Both the position numbers and the translations under genes were made by a program. Below the pieces are notes generated by a model. The model did not search any database. It was not told where the DNA came from and worked only from the letters and a program-made list of their open reading frames with translations. From positions 756,188 to 820,187 of the forward strand of contig OX327691.1 in NCBI GenBank assembly GCA_946807835.1: a DNA stretch of 64,000 nt, given 5' to 3'. Shown here one piece after another: positions 23,499 to 36,493 of this stretch (within the stretch, counting starts at the first letter, position 1; the number at the start of each line of letters is the position of its first letter). The stretch comes from Ailanthus altissimus. Its lineage: Eukaryota > Streptophyta > Magnoliopsida > Sapindales > Simaroubaceae.

Positions 23499-24846
23499 AC
23501 AATTATTTTCATTAATCTATTTTATACTTTGATTCAATGTTTATAACACAAATTAAAGTTTCACATCCCAAACAATCAATCGGAATATATGTCAAATATG
23601 ACACATTTAATAATACATGTATTTGATATGGTTAAAATCTTCTAAACATTATCATAAACTATGTTCATCTATACAAGTTATCTAAGATCAACAATATATC
23701 ATTTTGACAATATTACAGTAAAAGATCAACTTACATATCAAATAATTATTGTCTTTACATGTTATCTAATATTGATAATATATCGATTGACAATATTGCA
23801 GTAAAAGATTAACTTGTAAAATAATGTAACCAGTAACAATTATAATTCAACAAGAATCACATAAAGAAAGCATGACTGAAAATATATGAAATATGAGAAT
23901 TATAACCTTTGGATTAAAGAAAAAAAAAAGAATTTAGATACAAGCAAACTTACAAATGTTTGTAGCTCTTGACAAAGAATCAAAGTCTAGAAGTAAATCT
24001 TTTACACATAAAAGTTCATCTCTAGCCTTGTCAAGAACTCTAGCATAGCTTACAAGCGTGGTAAAAAGAAAGTATATGAGAGAATTATAAAGTATTAAAA
24101 AAAACATCCATTAGCCTCCTAAGAGTGTCCCTATATAGGCAATGAATAGAAACATGTTTAGTGTGACTTCAATCTTCAATAATTTAGGCCACTCCTTCAC
24201 CTAATTGCTACACATTTTTTACAATAAAAATGATCGATATAGCCTGTAGACATAAAAGTTGTATAATTTTGTCTCTTCTTTCCATACCCACTAGGTTTAT
24301 GCAATTTGGATGAGTATCCAATGAGATATGGACAAAATACCAAAGATAGATCAGATATCAACCAACAACACTTTTACCAATATGTAATACAATTTGGTTT
24401 ATGATAAAAATTGCTTTGGACTTTATTATTAACATAAGAGTTGTTAATAATTGAGTCAGTATTTTCCTACGTCAAGAATCATACTAATTGGGTACGTATT
24501 TTGTAAAATAAAGTCAAAATACATAAGGTGGGTCAAGTTGAACAGAAGTTGTAATGCAGTTCTATTGTATCCTAATTTTGGCCTATAAAATGTTAGATTT
24601 AGCTTTCAACTGTTCTTCAAGTTTGTGTAAGATTGATTCATGTTCCTTTAAGTTCAAGAATTTCTTCATTTCGATTTCTACATTGAGAGTTACATCCATT
24701 TTACTAAATCTGTGCAAAAAATATTCATTAATCACCATTTAAGGACAACACTTTATTTCAAGCTTAAACATACAAAAATGCTAAAATTAGTGACATTAAA
24801 TGGTGACTGTATCTCTTATCAAATATGCATTTTATTGTGCTTATCA
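23499..24846 (-). repeat. Athila-type LTR fragment, target of the Tekay insertion
   Basis: Aligns with 28857-30214 and ends at TTATCA, equal to the LTR boundary of the sister copies. About 205 bp of its low-coordinate end are missing beyond the Tekay element. The right neighbour is Tat RNase H sequence, so this LTR had inserted in that domain. Confidence 0.8.
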
Positions 24847-26340
24847 ATCTAGAAGAAGATGGAACCTATGCGATCTAGTTTGAGTTCTCCACCTTAAACA
24901 ATGAAGTTGAGTATGAAGCACTCTTGGCAGGGCTAAGAGTTGCCTGAGCCCTGTCAGCTGGAAAGGTTCTGGTGAAGAGTGACTCTCAGCTATTTGTCAA
25001 TTAGGTAAACAAAGATTTTAAGGTTCGAGGGGAGAACATGGCAATATGCCTGAGAAAGGTTTAAGCCTTGATTAGTTAGTTTTAAGAAGTGAAGATCAAA
25101 CTAATCCCAGGGTGAGAGAAACCACCAGGCATTTGTGATATAATAGCTCTCTTCCATAAAAGAAGCCTGAATACCAAGATTGGTCCCCTTAAATTTTATC
25201 CTAAGCCCCATGACAAAGGAAAAGTAGGTGATACAGATTGACACCCAACCCAGCTTAATGAATCCCATTAGAGAATACATTTAAACCAAAGTTTTGCCAC
25301 TTGATAGGCATAAAGCTTGTCAACTCTAATATAAGGCTTCTTGATACACAGTAATTGATGGGGTGCAATACAAAAGAGGATTCTTTCACCCGTATATGAG
25401 AAGCAAAACAAGTTTTTAGGAAAATTTATGAAAGGATATGAAAAATCATTCAGAAGTGGAAGCATTGGCTTATAAGGTTTTTAGAACAAGATGCTACTAG
25501 CCCATAACTTTTTAGAATACAAAATACTTGGTTAAGAGGTGTGACACATGTCAAAGTTATGCTGATAATATCTAAGCTCCACCTGAGAGACTCAGCATAA
25601 TGTTGAGACATTGGTCCTTTGCTCAATGGGATCTTAACTTGATTAGGCCTCTGCCTCATTGAAAAGGTAGAAAAGGCTTTGCTAAACACGCCATATAGCT
25701 TTAGACTATTTCAAAAAATGGGTTGAAGCAAAGGCGCTGTCAAAAATTACTTAGAAACGTGTATGGGACTTTATATAGAGAAATATAGTCTATTGATTCA
25801 TGAAGCCACATACAATGGTGATAGGCCATAGAAAGTAATCCGATAACAACAACTTTATGGATTTTTATGAATATCCAGGAATTTAGCTTTGATTTGCTCA
25901 TCTTAAGAGGACAGGTAGAGTCGTCCAATAAAAAGTTATTAAAAAGATGCTAAAAAAGAAGTTGACGGACAGAAAAAGAGGATGGGTGGAGGAATTGCCC
26001 AGAGTGCTCTAGGCACTCAAAACTACCAGCAAGCCCGTCTCATGAGAGACCCTATTTTCAGTAGCCTTTAGGTGTGAAGCTGTATCCTTGCTGAAGTAGG
26101 AACCCTAACTCACCAGGTACTTCATGTTTTAGAAAAGCCAATAAGGAGTTAATCAAGAGGAATCTAGTTTCATAGAGCAAAAGAGAGAAATGGTATGAGT
26201 CCATGTTGCGACTTACCAATAGAAAGTGGAGTCTTAGGGCTAACCTGGGAAGGACCTTAAAATCGTCAGAAGAATTAAAGCAGAGGCATATAAGCTTGAG
26301 CCCCCTGATGACAGAATAATGAGGAAGCCATAAAATGTCG
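24847..26340 (+). pseudogene. Tat-lineage RNase H and integrase, heavily decayed
   Basis: RNase H pieces near 24860-25010: FEFSTLNNEVEYEALLAGLR, then KVLVKSDSQLFVN. Integrase pieces: a CDTCQ zinc-binding Cys pair near 25540, WDLNLIRPLP near 25625, QVESSNKKLLKR near 25912, and the C-terminal IKAEAYKLEPPDDR near 26270-26315 followed by NVELLKKYYP, which is the characteristic end of Tat-lineage integrases. Stops occur every 20-40 codons. The lineage assignment rests on these motifs and on the arrays and antisense ORF that follow. Confidence 0.75.
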
Positions 26341-27831
26341 AACTTCTGAAAAAGTACTACCCCTAAACATTCTATTTATTTAAACAACTTTCAAAGTATG
26401 TACTTGATTCCATATTATAAAATTGAATACAAATCCAAAATTTTTGGAATTTAATCATCTTTGTTTTGCATGAACACTTATTAGAGAACAAATAAACCTC
26501 CTTATATGGAGAATCACAAGCTCCCTAAACATCTAGAGACCTATACGAGAAAACCCCATAGAATGATTATAGACCCTATATGGATTCTTACAAGATTAAT
26601 AAAGATCTTATTGTGAAGTATCCTTATAAGATGATTATAGACCATATGTGGGAAAACCTCACAAGATGACTCGAAACCCCTAGCGAGAAAACCTTATAGG
26701 ATGATTATAGACCCTGTGCAAATTCTTATAGAATGGTTGAAGATCTTATGTGAAGTATCCTCACAGGATAATTAGAGACCCTGTGAGGAAAAACCCCATA
26801 AGATGACTAGAGCCTCTATGCGGAAAAATCCCACAAGATGATTATAGACCCTATACGGATTCCCAGAGGATGATAGAAGACCTTGTGTTAAGTATTACCA
26901 AAGGTTAATTAGAGACCCTATTAAGGAAAATCTTATGGTGAACATGTTGTGTGGGAAAACACCACATGATGATTATAAACCCTATATAGATTCCAGAGGA
27001 TGATTGAAGACTATGTGTGACGTATCCCCACAAGATGATCCAAGACCCTATGAAAGTTGCATATAAGCTTGACCATGCTAACAACAAGATAGTGAAGAAG
27101 TCATAGAATGCTGAACTTTTAAAAATGTTCTACTCCTAAACAATCTATTTATTTATACAACTTTAAGAGTATGTACTTGATTTCGTATTATAAAAATGGA
27201 ATAGAAATTCAAAATTTATGGAATTTAATCATCTTTGTTTTGCATATTTGAGAACAAATAAACCTCTTTATGTGGAGAATCACAAGCTCCCTGAGCATGT
27301 AAAGACCTTATACGAGAAAACCCCATAGGATCATTATAGACCCTACGTGGATTCCTACAAAATGAATGAAGACCTTGTGTAAAGTATCCCAACAAGATGA
27401 TTAAAGACCCTAGCGGGAAAACCCATAAGATGACTAGAAACCCTTGCGAGAAAACCTCACAAAATTATTAAAGACACTGTATAGATTCCAACAAGATTAT
27501 TAAAGACCTTGTGTGAAGTATCCCCGCAAGATGATTAGAAACACTATATGGAAAAACTCCATATAATGACTAGAGACCCTATACAGGAAAACCCCACAGA
27601 ATGATTATAGATCCTGTACGGATTCCCAGAGGATGATTAAAGATCGTGCGTGAAGTATCCCTACAAGAATATTAGAGACCTTGTGAAGGAAAATCCCATA
27701 AGATGATTAGAGACCTTATGCGAGAAAAACCTATGGAATGATTGCAACTTATGTGGATTCCAACAGGATAATTGAAAACCTTGTATGAAATATCCCCACA
27801 GGATGATTAGAGACCCTGTACAGGAAAATCA
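26286..27831 (+). repeat. 773-bp tandem duplication of integrase tail, UTR and minisatellite
   Basis: GCATATAAGCTTGA occurs at 26286 and 27059. From these points both copies run in parallel through a non-coding A/T-rich stretch of about 230 bp (both with TTGGAATTTAATCATCTTTG-like text) and into minisatellite units. Divergence is considerable, so the duplication is old. Confidence 0.75.
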
Positions 27832-28310
27832 AATAAAATGACTAGAGACCTTGTGTGAAGTATCCCGACAAGATGTTTAGAGACCCTAAGATGAAAAACC
27901 CCATAAAATGACTAGAGACCATATACAAGAAAACTTAATAGGATGATTATAGACATTGTGTGAATTCCTACATGATGATTGAAGACCTTGTGTGAAGTAT
28001 CCCTACAGGATGATTAGAGACCCTGTACGGGAGAACCTCATAGGATGATTAGTAACCCTGTATGGGAGAACCCTATTGGATGATTAGAGACCCTGTGAGA
28101 GAAAACCCACAAGATGATTAGAGACCCTGTGCAGAAGAACCCCATATGATGATTAGAGACCTTATGCAGGAGAACTCCACAAGATAATCAAAGGCCCTGA
28201 GTAAAGGATACCAATAAGATGATCTACGACTATGTAAGATCTCGAGGTTGATTAGAAACCTATGTGAGGGGTCCCCACAAGACGGGTCGAGACGTAGTGA
28301 GGGTTAGTCT
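26500..28310 (+). repeat. Minisatellite array in Tat 3' region, about 35-bp units
   Basis: Unit close to GATGATTAGAGACCCTGTG followed by a variable part such as CGGGAAAACCCCACAG. Variants alternate: one with GATTCC after the GACC block, one with TTGAAGACCTTGTGTGAAGTATCC, and GGAAAACCCCAT types. They recur in this order about every four to five units, which is a higher-order repeat of roughly 140-170 bp. Array DNA fills about 26500-27058 and 27300-28310. Arrays in the 3' untranslated region are known for Tat/Ogre elements. Confidence 0.85.
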
Positions 28311-28449
28311 GAAGCCCTACCATAATAATGTTATCTACAAGAAGGCGTTGTAACAAAGGAATCACACAACATTGAAAAAAATAAAAAGTAAACAACCAAA
28401 CAATATACATTATAAAATAAAGAAAAGCAAAGGTATCTAAACACCACAA
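28311..28449 (+). other. Tat linker after the array, copy 1
   Basis: Non-coding. Parallels 43868-44125, but copy 1 lacks about 125 bp present there. CACAA at 28445-28449 marks the junction with the Athila element, and another CACAA follows that element at 42686-42690. Confidence 0.6.
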
Positions 28450-28653
28450 GGCTTAGTATTGTGCTCAAAAATATTTTGGAAGTCATTCTTTAGTAATCTA
28501 AATAGAAACAGTGACTCAACCTAAATAATTTTAAAATCATACCCAGGCAGAAAAGTAAATTCCTTTATACAAGAATTACCAAGATTACAAGCAATAAACA
28601 ACAATACATAAAATAAAACAACAAAATGTTAGTTAAAATGCATTTCAAAATTT
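28450..28653 (-). repeat. Displaced Athila 3' non-coding piece outside the LTR
   Basis: Aligns with 31057-31262 inside the same element and with about 2050-2250 of copy 1. It should not lie beyond the 3' LTR. The join to the LTR shares AAATTTTGA-like bases with the leader, which suggests a deletion in a former LTR-internal-LTR tandem. Confidence 0.7.
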
Positions 28654-30214
28654 TGTTTACGCTCAAAATAATACGGCTATCGCAGTATAGATTGAAGTGT
28701 CGATCCCATGAGGAAGCTTTTAGCAAAATAGGTTGGTGAAGTAAAAATATTAAAGCAATAGCAAGGGAAAAATTAACTAATTGGTTTAAGTGGATGAGAT
28801 AGAATTGTCTATGAATTGAGGAAAATGTCTTATAATGATTTAAACAAGGCTTCGAGAATCACAATTATGCTTTATAATCTACTCTATAATTTGATTCAAT
28901 GTTTATAACTCAACTGACAATTTTACATCTAAACAATCAATCAAAAGATATGTAAAATATAGAACATTTGATAACACATGCATTTCATATGACTAAACTC
29001 TTTTGCAAATATTAACATAAATCATGTTCATTTTACAAGTTATCTAAGATCAACAATATATCATTTTGAAAATATTACAGTAAAAGATCAACTTGAATAT
29101 CAAACATTTATTGTCTTTATATGTTATCCAAGATCGACAATATATCAATCGATAATATTGCAGTAAAAGATTAACATATAAAACAGTGTAACCAATAACA
29201 ATTATAATTCAACAAGAATCACATAAGAAAAACACAACTGAACATATATGAGACATTAGAATTATAATCTCTGGATTATAGAAAATAAAATAGATAAGAG
29301 TTTAATCAAAACCAAAATTATAAACATTTGTAGCTCTTGACAATGAATCAAAGCATAGAAGTAGATTTATTACACATAAAAGTTCATCTCTTAGCCTTGC
29401 CAAGAACTCTAGCCTAGATTATAATGCATGTTAATGATAAAAAAATAAGAGAAAATTATTTAATGTTGAAAACGTCCTAAGAGTGTCCTTATATAAGCAA
29501 TGAATGGAAACATGTTATGTGTGACATCAATCTTCAATAATTTTAGGCCAATAACTCGTTCACTCAATTGAAACATGTTGTTGATAATGTAAATGACCGA
29601 TGTAGCTTCTGTGGTCAACATAAAGGTTGTAGAATTTTGTCTCTTCTTTCCATAGGTACCAGGTTCATGCAAATTGGATGTGTATCCAATGGGATATAGG
29701 CAAAATTCCAAATATACATCAGAATTAGGCCAACAACCCATTTACCCATTAGTATGACAATTTGGTCCATGATAATGACTGATTTGGACTTTACTATCAA
29801 CATAAGAGTTATTGATAATTACGTCAGTATTTCACAGCTTTAAGATTTATACCAATTGGGTACAAATTTTATGAGCTATGGTCCAAATACGTGAGTTGGT
29901 TCAAGCTGAGTGGAAGTTGTAGCCCAATTCTATTGTATCTCTATTTTTGGCCCATAACATATTGAATTTGGCTTTCAACTGTCTTCAGGTTTGTGTAAGA
30001 TTAAGTCATGTTACTCCAGGTTCAAGAATTTCTTCATTTCAATTTCTACATTGAGGGTTATGTCTATTTTATGTAAACCTGTGCAAATAGCATTCATTAA
30101 TCATAATTTAAGGATAACACTTTATTTTAAGCTAAAAATACAAAATTGCTAAAATTAGTGACATTAAACGGTGATTGAATCTCTTAACAAATATGAATTT
30201 TCATGTGTTCATCA
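28654..30214 (-). repeat. Athila copy 2, 3' LTR
   Basis: On the minus strand it starts TGATGAACAC and ends GAGCGTAAACA; 1561 bp. The polypurine tract is adjacent at 30215-30227 (GGTTGGGGGCTG on the minus strand). Confidence 0.87.
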
Positions 30215-31569
30215 CAGCCCCCAACCAGCTTATTGCTAGTCTCTAGCAATTCAAGTGTAAATAGAATATGCAAAACTATTTAAGCATTTCAAACAAAAAG
30301 TCAGTTCAAGGTCACTGTTGCTATTATGGTTTTTTCAATTATAACTTCTAAAAATTGTGTGTGTGTGATCTAAGCCGTAACCATCTTACCACAAGCTACA
30401 ACAGATATAGCCGTGAGAATTTCTCCAAGTAAAAGCCTCAACTCCATATCCTCACAAGTTTATGACTGTTTAAAGGGTTAGGATTTCTCTCATGGAGTTG
30501 AAAATAGTTAAGCACTTAAGAAAAAGTCAATTTTAAGGACAGATATATAAACTAACATTGATCCAAAGATAGGAAAATCAATTGTTTAAAAATCAATTAT
30601 TTCTAACATACGCCAACTTTAAAACTTCAATTGGCTTGTGAGAAAATAATACAAATATAACTTAGTGAGAAAATGTTTTACAAAATATTTGTCTTTTAAA
30701 ATTGAATGAAGACTTTATTAAACTGTATTGATTCTTCTCTTTTTTATTTCTATTTTTCTTTTCAATTTTTTTTTGGTATTTAGTTTTTTTTAATTTTTGT
30801 TTTTGTATTTTTGAAGAATTAAAGGAAGCATTACAAAGGTTTCTCACCAAATTATATTATACACAAATACAATCAACTTATTCTGTAATTTAAATAATAT
30901 CAATCTAAACAAAATTTAACCAATTCAAAGAATCAATGAAGGTTCATAAGCTATTTTCTTAACATTTTCACTTACTTACAAAAGATATGTGAGATTAGAA
31001 AAATATATACTTAAACATGAAAATTCTCTTGACTATAGAAATTGAATCATCCGTTTTAGCATTGTGTTCAAAAATATTTTGAAAGTCATTCTTTAGTAAC
31101 CTAAGTAGAAATAGTGACTCAACCTAAATAATTTTGAAATCATACCTAGACAAAAAAGCAAATTCCTTTATACAAGATTAACCAAGACTACAAGTAATAA
31201 ACAACAATATATGAAACATAAAATAAAACAACAAAAAGTTAGTTAAAATGCGTTTAAAAAATTAGAACTAAAACTCCTTACTCTGTCATTCTAATTTGAC
31301 CTGGAATGCATTTCAAGAGTTCAAGAATGAATGCTTTACTCTGCCATTTTAATCAAATATCGGACCACAAAATTTTTTTTTAATGCAAAATGCAACTTGT
31401 GCCTACTATCCTCCCTCAAACTAGATGAAACATTGTCCTCAATATTTAAATAAAAAGAGATAAAGTATAGGAGACATTACCTGAAACGCCAGTTATTTAA
31501 AAGAAATAAACCTGAGAGACACTTAAGTAAATATAAACTAAAATGATGATAAATAAAACAAATAAAAAT
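30215..31569 (-). other. Polypurine tract and 3' non-coding region of Athila copy 2
   Basis: Polypurine tract 30215-30227, then non-coding A/T-rich sequence aligned with 1730-3059 of copy 1, including an A/T-rich block at 30720-30830 and the C-rich/ACATTGTCC motif near 31408-31440. I see no gene. Confidence 0.6.
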
Positions 31570-32216
31570 TTACAAACGAAGTGTCAGATCCAATTTTTGC
31601 TTGTTAAGACCCACTGACCAATCGATCCAAGTTATTACTGGGTCAGGTCGTAGGTAACTGCCTATAATTTGTCAATCAATTCATCCGCCTCTGTAGCAGA
31701 AACCAGGATTTATCGCGTTGATCGTGAAATAAATTCTATTCCACAGCTTGATCAAGAAAACAAAGTAAGCAATCAAAATAGTTATTAACATTCAACAAAC
31801 CTATAGGTTTTTGGTGGATATTCAGCTGGGCCCAAGAGGCAATTTGAAAAATTTCTTCCAAAGTACCAAAACCACATGGTAAAGCAATAAAAAGCGTTTG
31901 CATTGTAAAGCATTCTAGCTATACGTTCATGCATGGATAAGACTCGTAATTATTCCACTATTATTTTCCCAGTTAGGTTTCCCACGGCTAAAGTTGTAGG
32001 AATAATACCTAAAACTTGATTTCCTCCTAAATGTACAGCTATTGACACACACCCCATTAACCCAAGGCTACCCTCTCCATAAATCAAATGAAATTTTCTT
32101 GCAGCTAATGCTTTTCCTAGATTGTTTGTTACTTCTACAAACACTTTATTTCCCCCAAGACTAGATCCATAAAATACACATATATTTCAAAATTGTTGAA
32201 CTGGGGTTTCCTCCAT
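31570..32216 (-). pseudogene. LOG-family cytokinin riboside 5'-monophosphate phosphoribohydrolase, intronless pseudogene
   Basis: From ATG at 32216 the minus strand reads nearly a full LOG protein (about 215 codons, the family's usual length): NICVFYGSSLGG, FVEVTNNLGKALAARK, LIYGEGSLGLMGCVS, VLGIIPTTLA and [13 protein letters not shown]. Then, after a one-base insertion near 31900, comes [16 protein letters not shown], the catalytic PGGxGTxxE motif with Gly changed to Cys. ILVSATEADELIDKL lies near the end. Breaks: stop near codon 10, stop after GKIIVE, a frameshift, and later stops. LOG enzymes release active cytokinin bases from nucleotides in the cytosol. No introns are seen, although plant LOG genes are normally split. 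A TATAAATA box lies at 32269-32276. The block is absent from Athila copy 1. Confidence 0.88.
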
Positions 32217-32370
32217 ATTTACACTCACCTTTATCTCAATATATAAAAATGAAGAAAATGAGGTGTTGTATTTATAGAGTACCAAATGATAACAATGATT
32301 GTGGTAACCCGACAATTTGTCAGAAAAAAGTTAAAAGTAAAACACAAAAATTTAAACATAATGACCCACA
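32217..32370 (-). promoter_or_regulatory. Upstream part of the LOG insert, with TATA box
   Basis: Non-Athila DNA between the LOG start and the end of the insert. It includes TATAAATA at 32269-32276, about 55 bases before the ATG, and a splice-donor-like GGTGAGTG just before it. Whether this is genomic promoter or 5' UTR cannot be decided. Confidence 0.45.
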
Positions 32371-32648
32371 TGCATTATTTAATGAAAAGATTTGAATTTA
32401 AGGCATCTACATGAGTAGCCATACTATTCATAAAATAAAATAAAATTTTGAATTTAAAACACATGTATTTACAAGTAGTTATGATTGTGGCTCACATCTT
32501 CCTCAAGTTTTACGTTTAGTAATGGCTTAAACACCCTCTGTGGGTCGAGAATAGGCTTCCCATCCAATTTTCTTATAAATTGGCAAACATGGTCTTTTAG
32601 AGTCAGAATCCTGAGACTATACCATTGATGTTCATTTTTTAATTTGTT

Positions 32649-33086
32649 TCATAAATCGAGAAGTTCACGTTGCATGAGCCCACAAGGATGCATCTCAAGA
32701 GTCAATAGGATATCATCCAAAGACTCCTTACTCAGTCCATCCTTAATGAACTGAATTTTGTCTTCTCAATTTCTAGATACAAATCCTAAAGAATGACAAC
32801 TCCGGTTATAATTCCAACAAGCACATCTATGACAGACTTATAACCTCTTTGCTCGTCGCCTTTTGGCATAAGTGTTTTTGCCAAGACCAAGCATATGAGA
32901 AATAAAATCATTTGTATACTCACCAGATAATCGAACCTTGGCTTCAATTAACCAACGAAGATCCACAGGGATATTACTTAACACCAATAGCCTTAGTCTT
33001 TCACACTGTAATTTGTAAATCTTAAGTAGAGCATTTTGAGGTAATAAAGGGAAAAGTTTTTTAAGGTTGGTAAGAATGCGATCTAT
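32649..33086 (-). pseudogene. Extra ORF in env position, viral cysteine-rich nucleic-acid-binding-protein-like (copy 2)
   Basis: Same ORF as 990-1427, without indels: start codon changed to ATA (33084-33086), private stops at codon 83 (TAA; CAA in copy 1) and codon 107 (TGA; CGA in copy 1), and the shared TGA at codon 146. Alignment without gaps continues to a stop at 32469-32471, codon 206 in both copies. The core reads LGKNTYAKRRR and CHRC at the same positions. Because each private stop is a sense codon in the sister, the common progenitor was open for 145 codons. Lying after the integrase, it occupies the env-like position of Athila elements. The viral relationship is inferred; the function is unknown. 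Confidence 0.5.
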
Positions 33087-33344
33087 TTTGAAAGAAAGAA
33101 AAGAGATGAATGCACAGTTTGAAAGATAATTTTTAGGGAACTGAGAAATCGACTTTAATAGTCACGGAGTACCGTATCCGCCATTTGACCGGGAAATAAA
33201 ATCACACTAAAGAAAAAAAGTAAAATAAAATGTGAAAGAAAATAAAAGATAAAATAAAATAAAAGATAAAATAAAAACTCAAAAGATAAAATATAGACAA
33301 AATATAAAATATTGTATAGATAGATTGAACCTGATCAAGCATGA

Positions 33345-33708
33345 TAGACAAGATCTATAAGAGGGATCTCGTCTAGGTACATAGAGTGGTCTACCTTTTT
33401 CAATAGCTTTTCAACCGCTGTCCATTGACGTTAAAAGTTCGCCCATTAGTGGGGTCCTCAATTTCGACAACACCATTAGGAAAAACGTGTCTTACCATGA
33501 ATGGACCAGTCCATCAAGATCTCAAATTTTCAGGGTGTAAATGCAATCGAGAATCATAAAGATAGACCCGTTGATTTGACTCAAAGTGTTTCCTAGAGAT
33601 TTATTTGTAATAAGCTGCTTTTATTTTAGCTTTGTAAATTCTAAAGTTGTCATATGCGTCATTTCGTAGCTCTTGTATTTCTGACAATTGTAACTTTCTC
33701 TAAAGACC
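33345..33708 (-). pseudogene. Athila copy 2 integrase C-terminal fragment
   Basis: Collinear with 372-754: the same helix, barrel segment and VNGQRL motif. It is interrupted at its beginning by the solo LTR at 33714, and the upstream part resumes at 36494. The A/T-rich block at 33190-33320 equals 770-890 of copy 1. Confidence 0.75.
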
Positions 33709-33713
33709 TGCAG

Positions 33714-36493
33714 TGACAAAACTCGACCCGAGACCCTCTACTATAGATCCCAACGGCCCTACCGGGCACCCTGATGGAAGTTCCTCCAAACCTAACTGGG
33801 TAAGTTGAGAAATTCCGCAAGGCGAACCCCTTTTTAATTCTTGTTACTCCTAAGAAGGTCTAGTAATATACATGAAAACGACATCTTAATTTTAAAAACA
33901 AACGGACAGAGTTTCCCCTGTTTTTTAGAAAATCCATATAAAACCTGCAAAGAAATTTCACTTCTATTTTCAATACATCTCATTTCTACCAATTTGGACC
34001 TCCGGTCATTTCCAAATCAAATCCAACACAACTCAATTATTCATTTGAATCACAAATAAGCATAATCATAAAAGTAAAAAGAACGATCATCATAAAATTG
34101 AAATCTCTTCTTCTCGGTTCAAAACATACATCCAAATATACATGCCTACAACTATTATGCATAAAGTAAAGGGTGCTACTAAGCACATTTACATATACAA
34201 AAATAATCTTCGGATTCGTCCCACTACTCGGCAATAGGAGAATCAACAGTTTGCGTACCGAGACCTGCACCTGAGAAAGGGGTTCAGAAAATATAAAACA
34301 CAAAACGGGTGAGCTAAAGGAGCTCAGTGAGTGCAAATAAAATTTCAATAAAATAACATCATGTATAGATAGCAATTTCTAAAGTTCATGCAGACATCAT
34401 GCTTCTAAAACTGATGTAAAACTGTAAAACGGTTTCTAACATCACATGCTATTGAAATCTTGCCGAGCGGGTTTTATCTACATCTTTGGAAAACTATATT
34501 CGGAATCTGTATAACATAATAACTGTTGTGTGCATATAAATCCATAAATGCTATCGGTAAATCAAAAACTAGTAAAATCCTCGCTCGGCCATTTGCTTTC
34601 TAAACTGTACCAATGGTAACCCTAAAGCTCTTTACCCACGCAGCGACTCAACTAGCACCGTATACATGAGTAGGTCACGGGGCACTTCAACTAGCAGCAC
34701 CTACAGTGACATCTCAAGACATCTCACTGGCTACGCAACGGAATCCTACATCGCATGCATATAGCAAGACAATATCCCGTACACATAGAGCGACTCACAT
34801 GACTCGACATCCCAACTTCCCGGAGTTAGTGACACACCCCCAAGACCTGGCCATGTGCACGGGATATACAGGCCGGGTCTAATACAATCATCACCACTAT
34901 AATCTGAGGGTACCAATGGCCTTAAAAACGAATGCATAAATTTTAAAACTGTTTCACAAATCGATCATGTAAAAGCATGTCTATGAATATATCAAGATCA
35001 TAAATCATGTTTATGCATCGAAAGCTCATAAAACATACATAGTCATTGTGCGAAAATATAATAACCGAAAAGTAAAAGAAATGGCAGATTTCCACTCACT
35101 ACCGCTCTGCGCTTAATTTCACTCTCAATTTCTACTCCCGTTAATGCTCTCGGTTATCTTCACCTACGCGCCATTAATGACATTTAGAACCAAATCGAAT
35201 GCTAGAATCTCATTTAACTACTAAATGCCCTAATCGGCATACAAAGCCCGAATGTAAACTACTTCCCGATTTTTGTTACGGAGCCATAATCGAAACTAAC
35301 TCACCATCCGGCGCCCTGAAAATTTTTTGAACACCTTATAACTTGGTTGGACATAATTGCCCTTCACCTTTCCAACATGGACAATTATGTCCCATTTTCT
35401 TCATTTTTTTGGTTTTTCCATCAACCATATACATTCAATTCACAATATGCACCATTTACACACAACAATTCAATCAAAACACCACTCAATTCCTAACTTT
35501 CCTAAAGTGGCAGAATTTCACCTTAGGTTCCAACACATTCCTTTTCTCAATTTCTTGTTCCAATTATAACAAAATCATGCCAATTTCATTCTAAAGCCCT
35601 AATTACAATCAATTGAAATCTCTACAACAAAATCACCAAAAACCCTAATTCTCACCTTGCCAATTTCTTCAAAATGATGACTCCTTCAAGCTCCAAACTA
35701 GAATTCAACTCAATCTAAGCCAAGAATACACATAAGAATGTCAATTGGAGCATTCTTGAAAGTTCACTTATCAAACTCATAAAACAATGCTTTTCTTACC
35801 TCTTTTTCTTGAATTTTCATTAATTGAGGCTTCAATTGAGCTTAGGGATTGGTATGTAACCTTATTTTGGTTTGATTAAGCATGAAAAATCATGAAAAAA
35901 AACTTGAATAGTCACTGTAGCAGCACCCCCCTTTGAAGCTCGAATTTCTCTCTTTTTTTGTCTAAGTGTTGGTTTTGATCTCTCTTCAAATTTTTACACA
36001 CTTCTAACATATATATAGTGCTCCCTCAATTGACCATTTTGCCCTTCAACTTACTTAAAACTTCTAATTTGCCATTAGTTCAAATGAAAAGATTTAATTA
36101 GTTTCTTTATAACTATATAGTTAGAATAGTCAAAAGAACTAACTAGAGTCTCCAACTTGGCAATCCATGAGATTGTTTCTAATTGGTCCATTCCTTAATA
36201 TATGGATTGTATTTCTCAACAAAGGCTTGTTCCATTCATAACCCTTAAATGAAAATTCATGTAGTAAATTAGGATTTCCTTTTCTAAGCCAATAGAGAAA
36301 ATTTCTAAAAATATTCTAGGGTCGTCCGACGCACCGATCGAGTGTGAAATTATCAAATTAGGTCTAATATCTCTCACGTGCACTATAAAGGAAATATTTC
36401 TAATAGGGTTAAAATCGAGTAACCCTACGGTGTTTTATTTGCTCTATACCGAAATCTAGACGCCAATACTACTAATAGGGATTGGATATTACA
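33714..36493 (-). repeat. Tekay solo LTR with TGCAG target duplication
   Basis: 2780 bp. The + strand reads TGACAAAACT to ATATTACA (minus TGTAATATCC to TTTTGTCA). TGCAG is repeated at 33709-33713 and 36494-36498. Copy 1 of the Athila element has the unoccupied site near 376-384. No internal Tekay sequence lies between, so it is a solo LTR formed by LTR-LTR recombination. Frames at 33841, 34037, 34746 and 35343 are shadows. Confidence 0.95.

Noticed and set aside
26500..28310. CRISPR-like array of regular short repeats
   Set aside because: Units are adjacent and diverged with no unique spacers; it is a minisatellite in a plant retrotransposon.
31950..32144. Short 64-aa ORF as a separate gene
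   Set aside because: It is one open piece of the LOG pseudogene.
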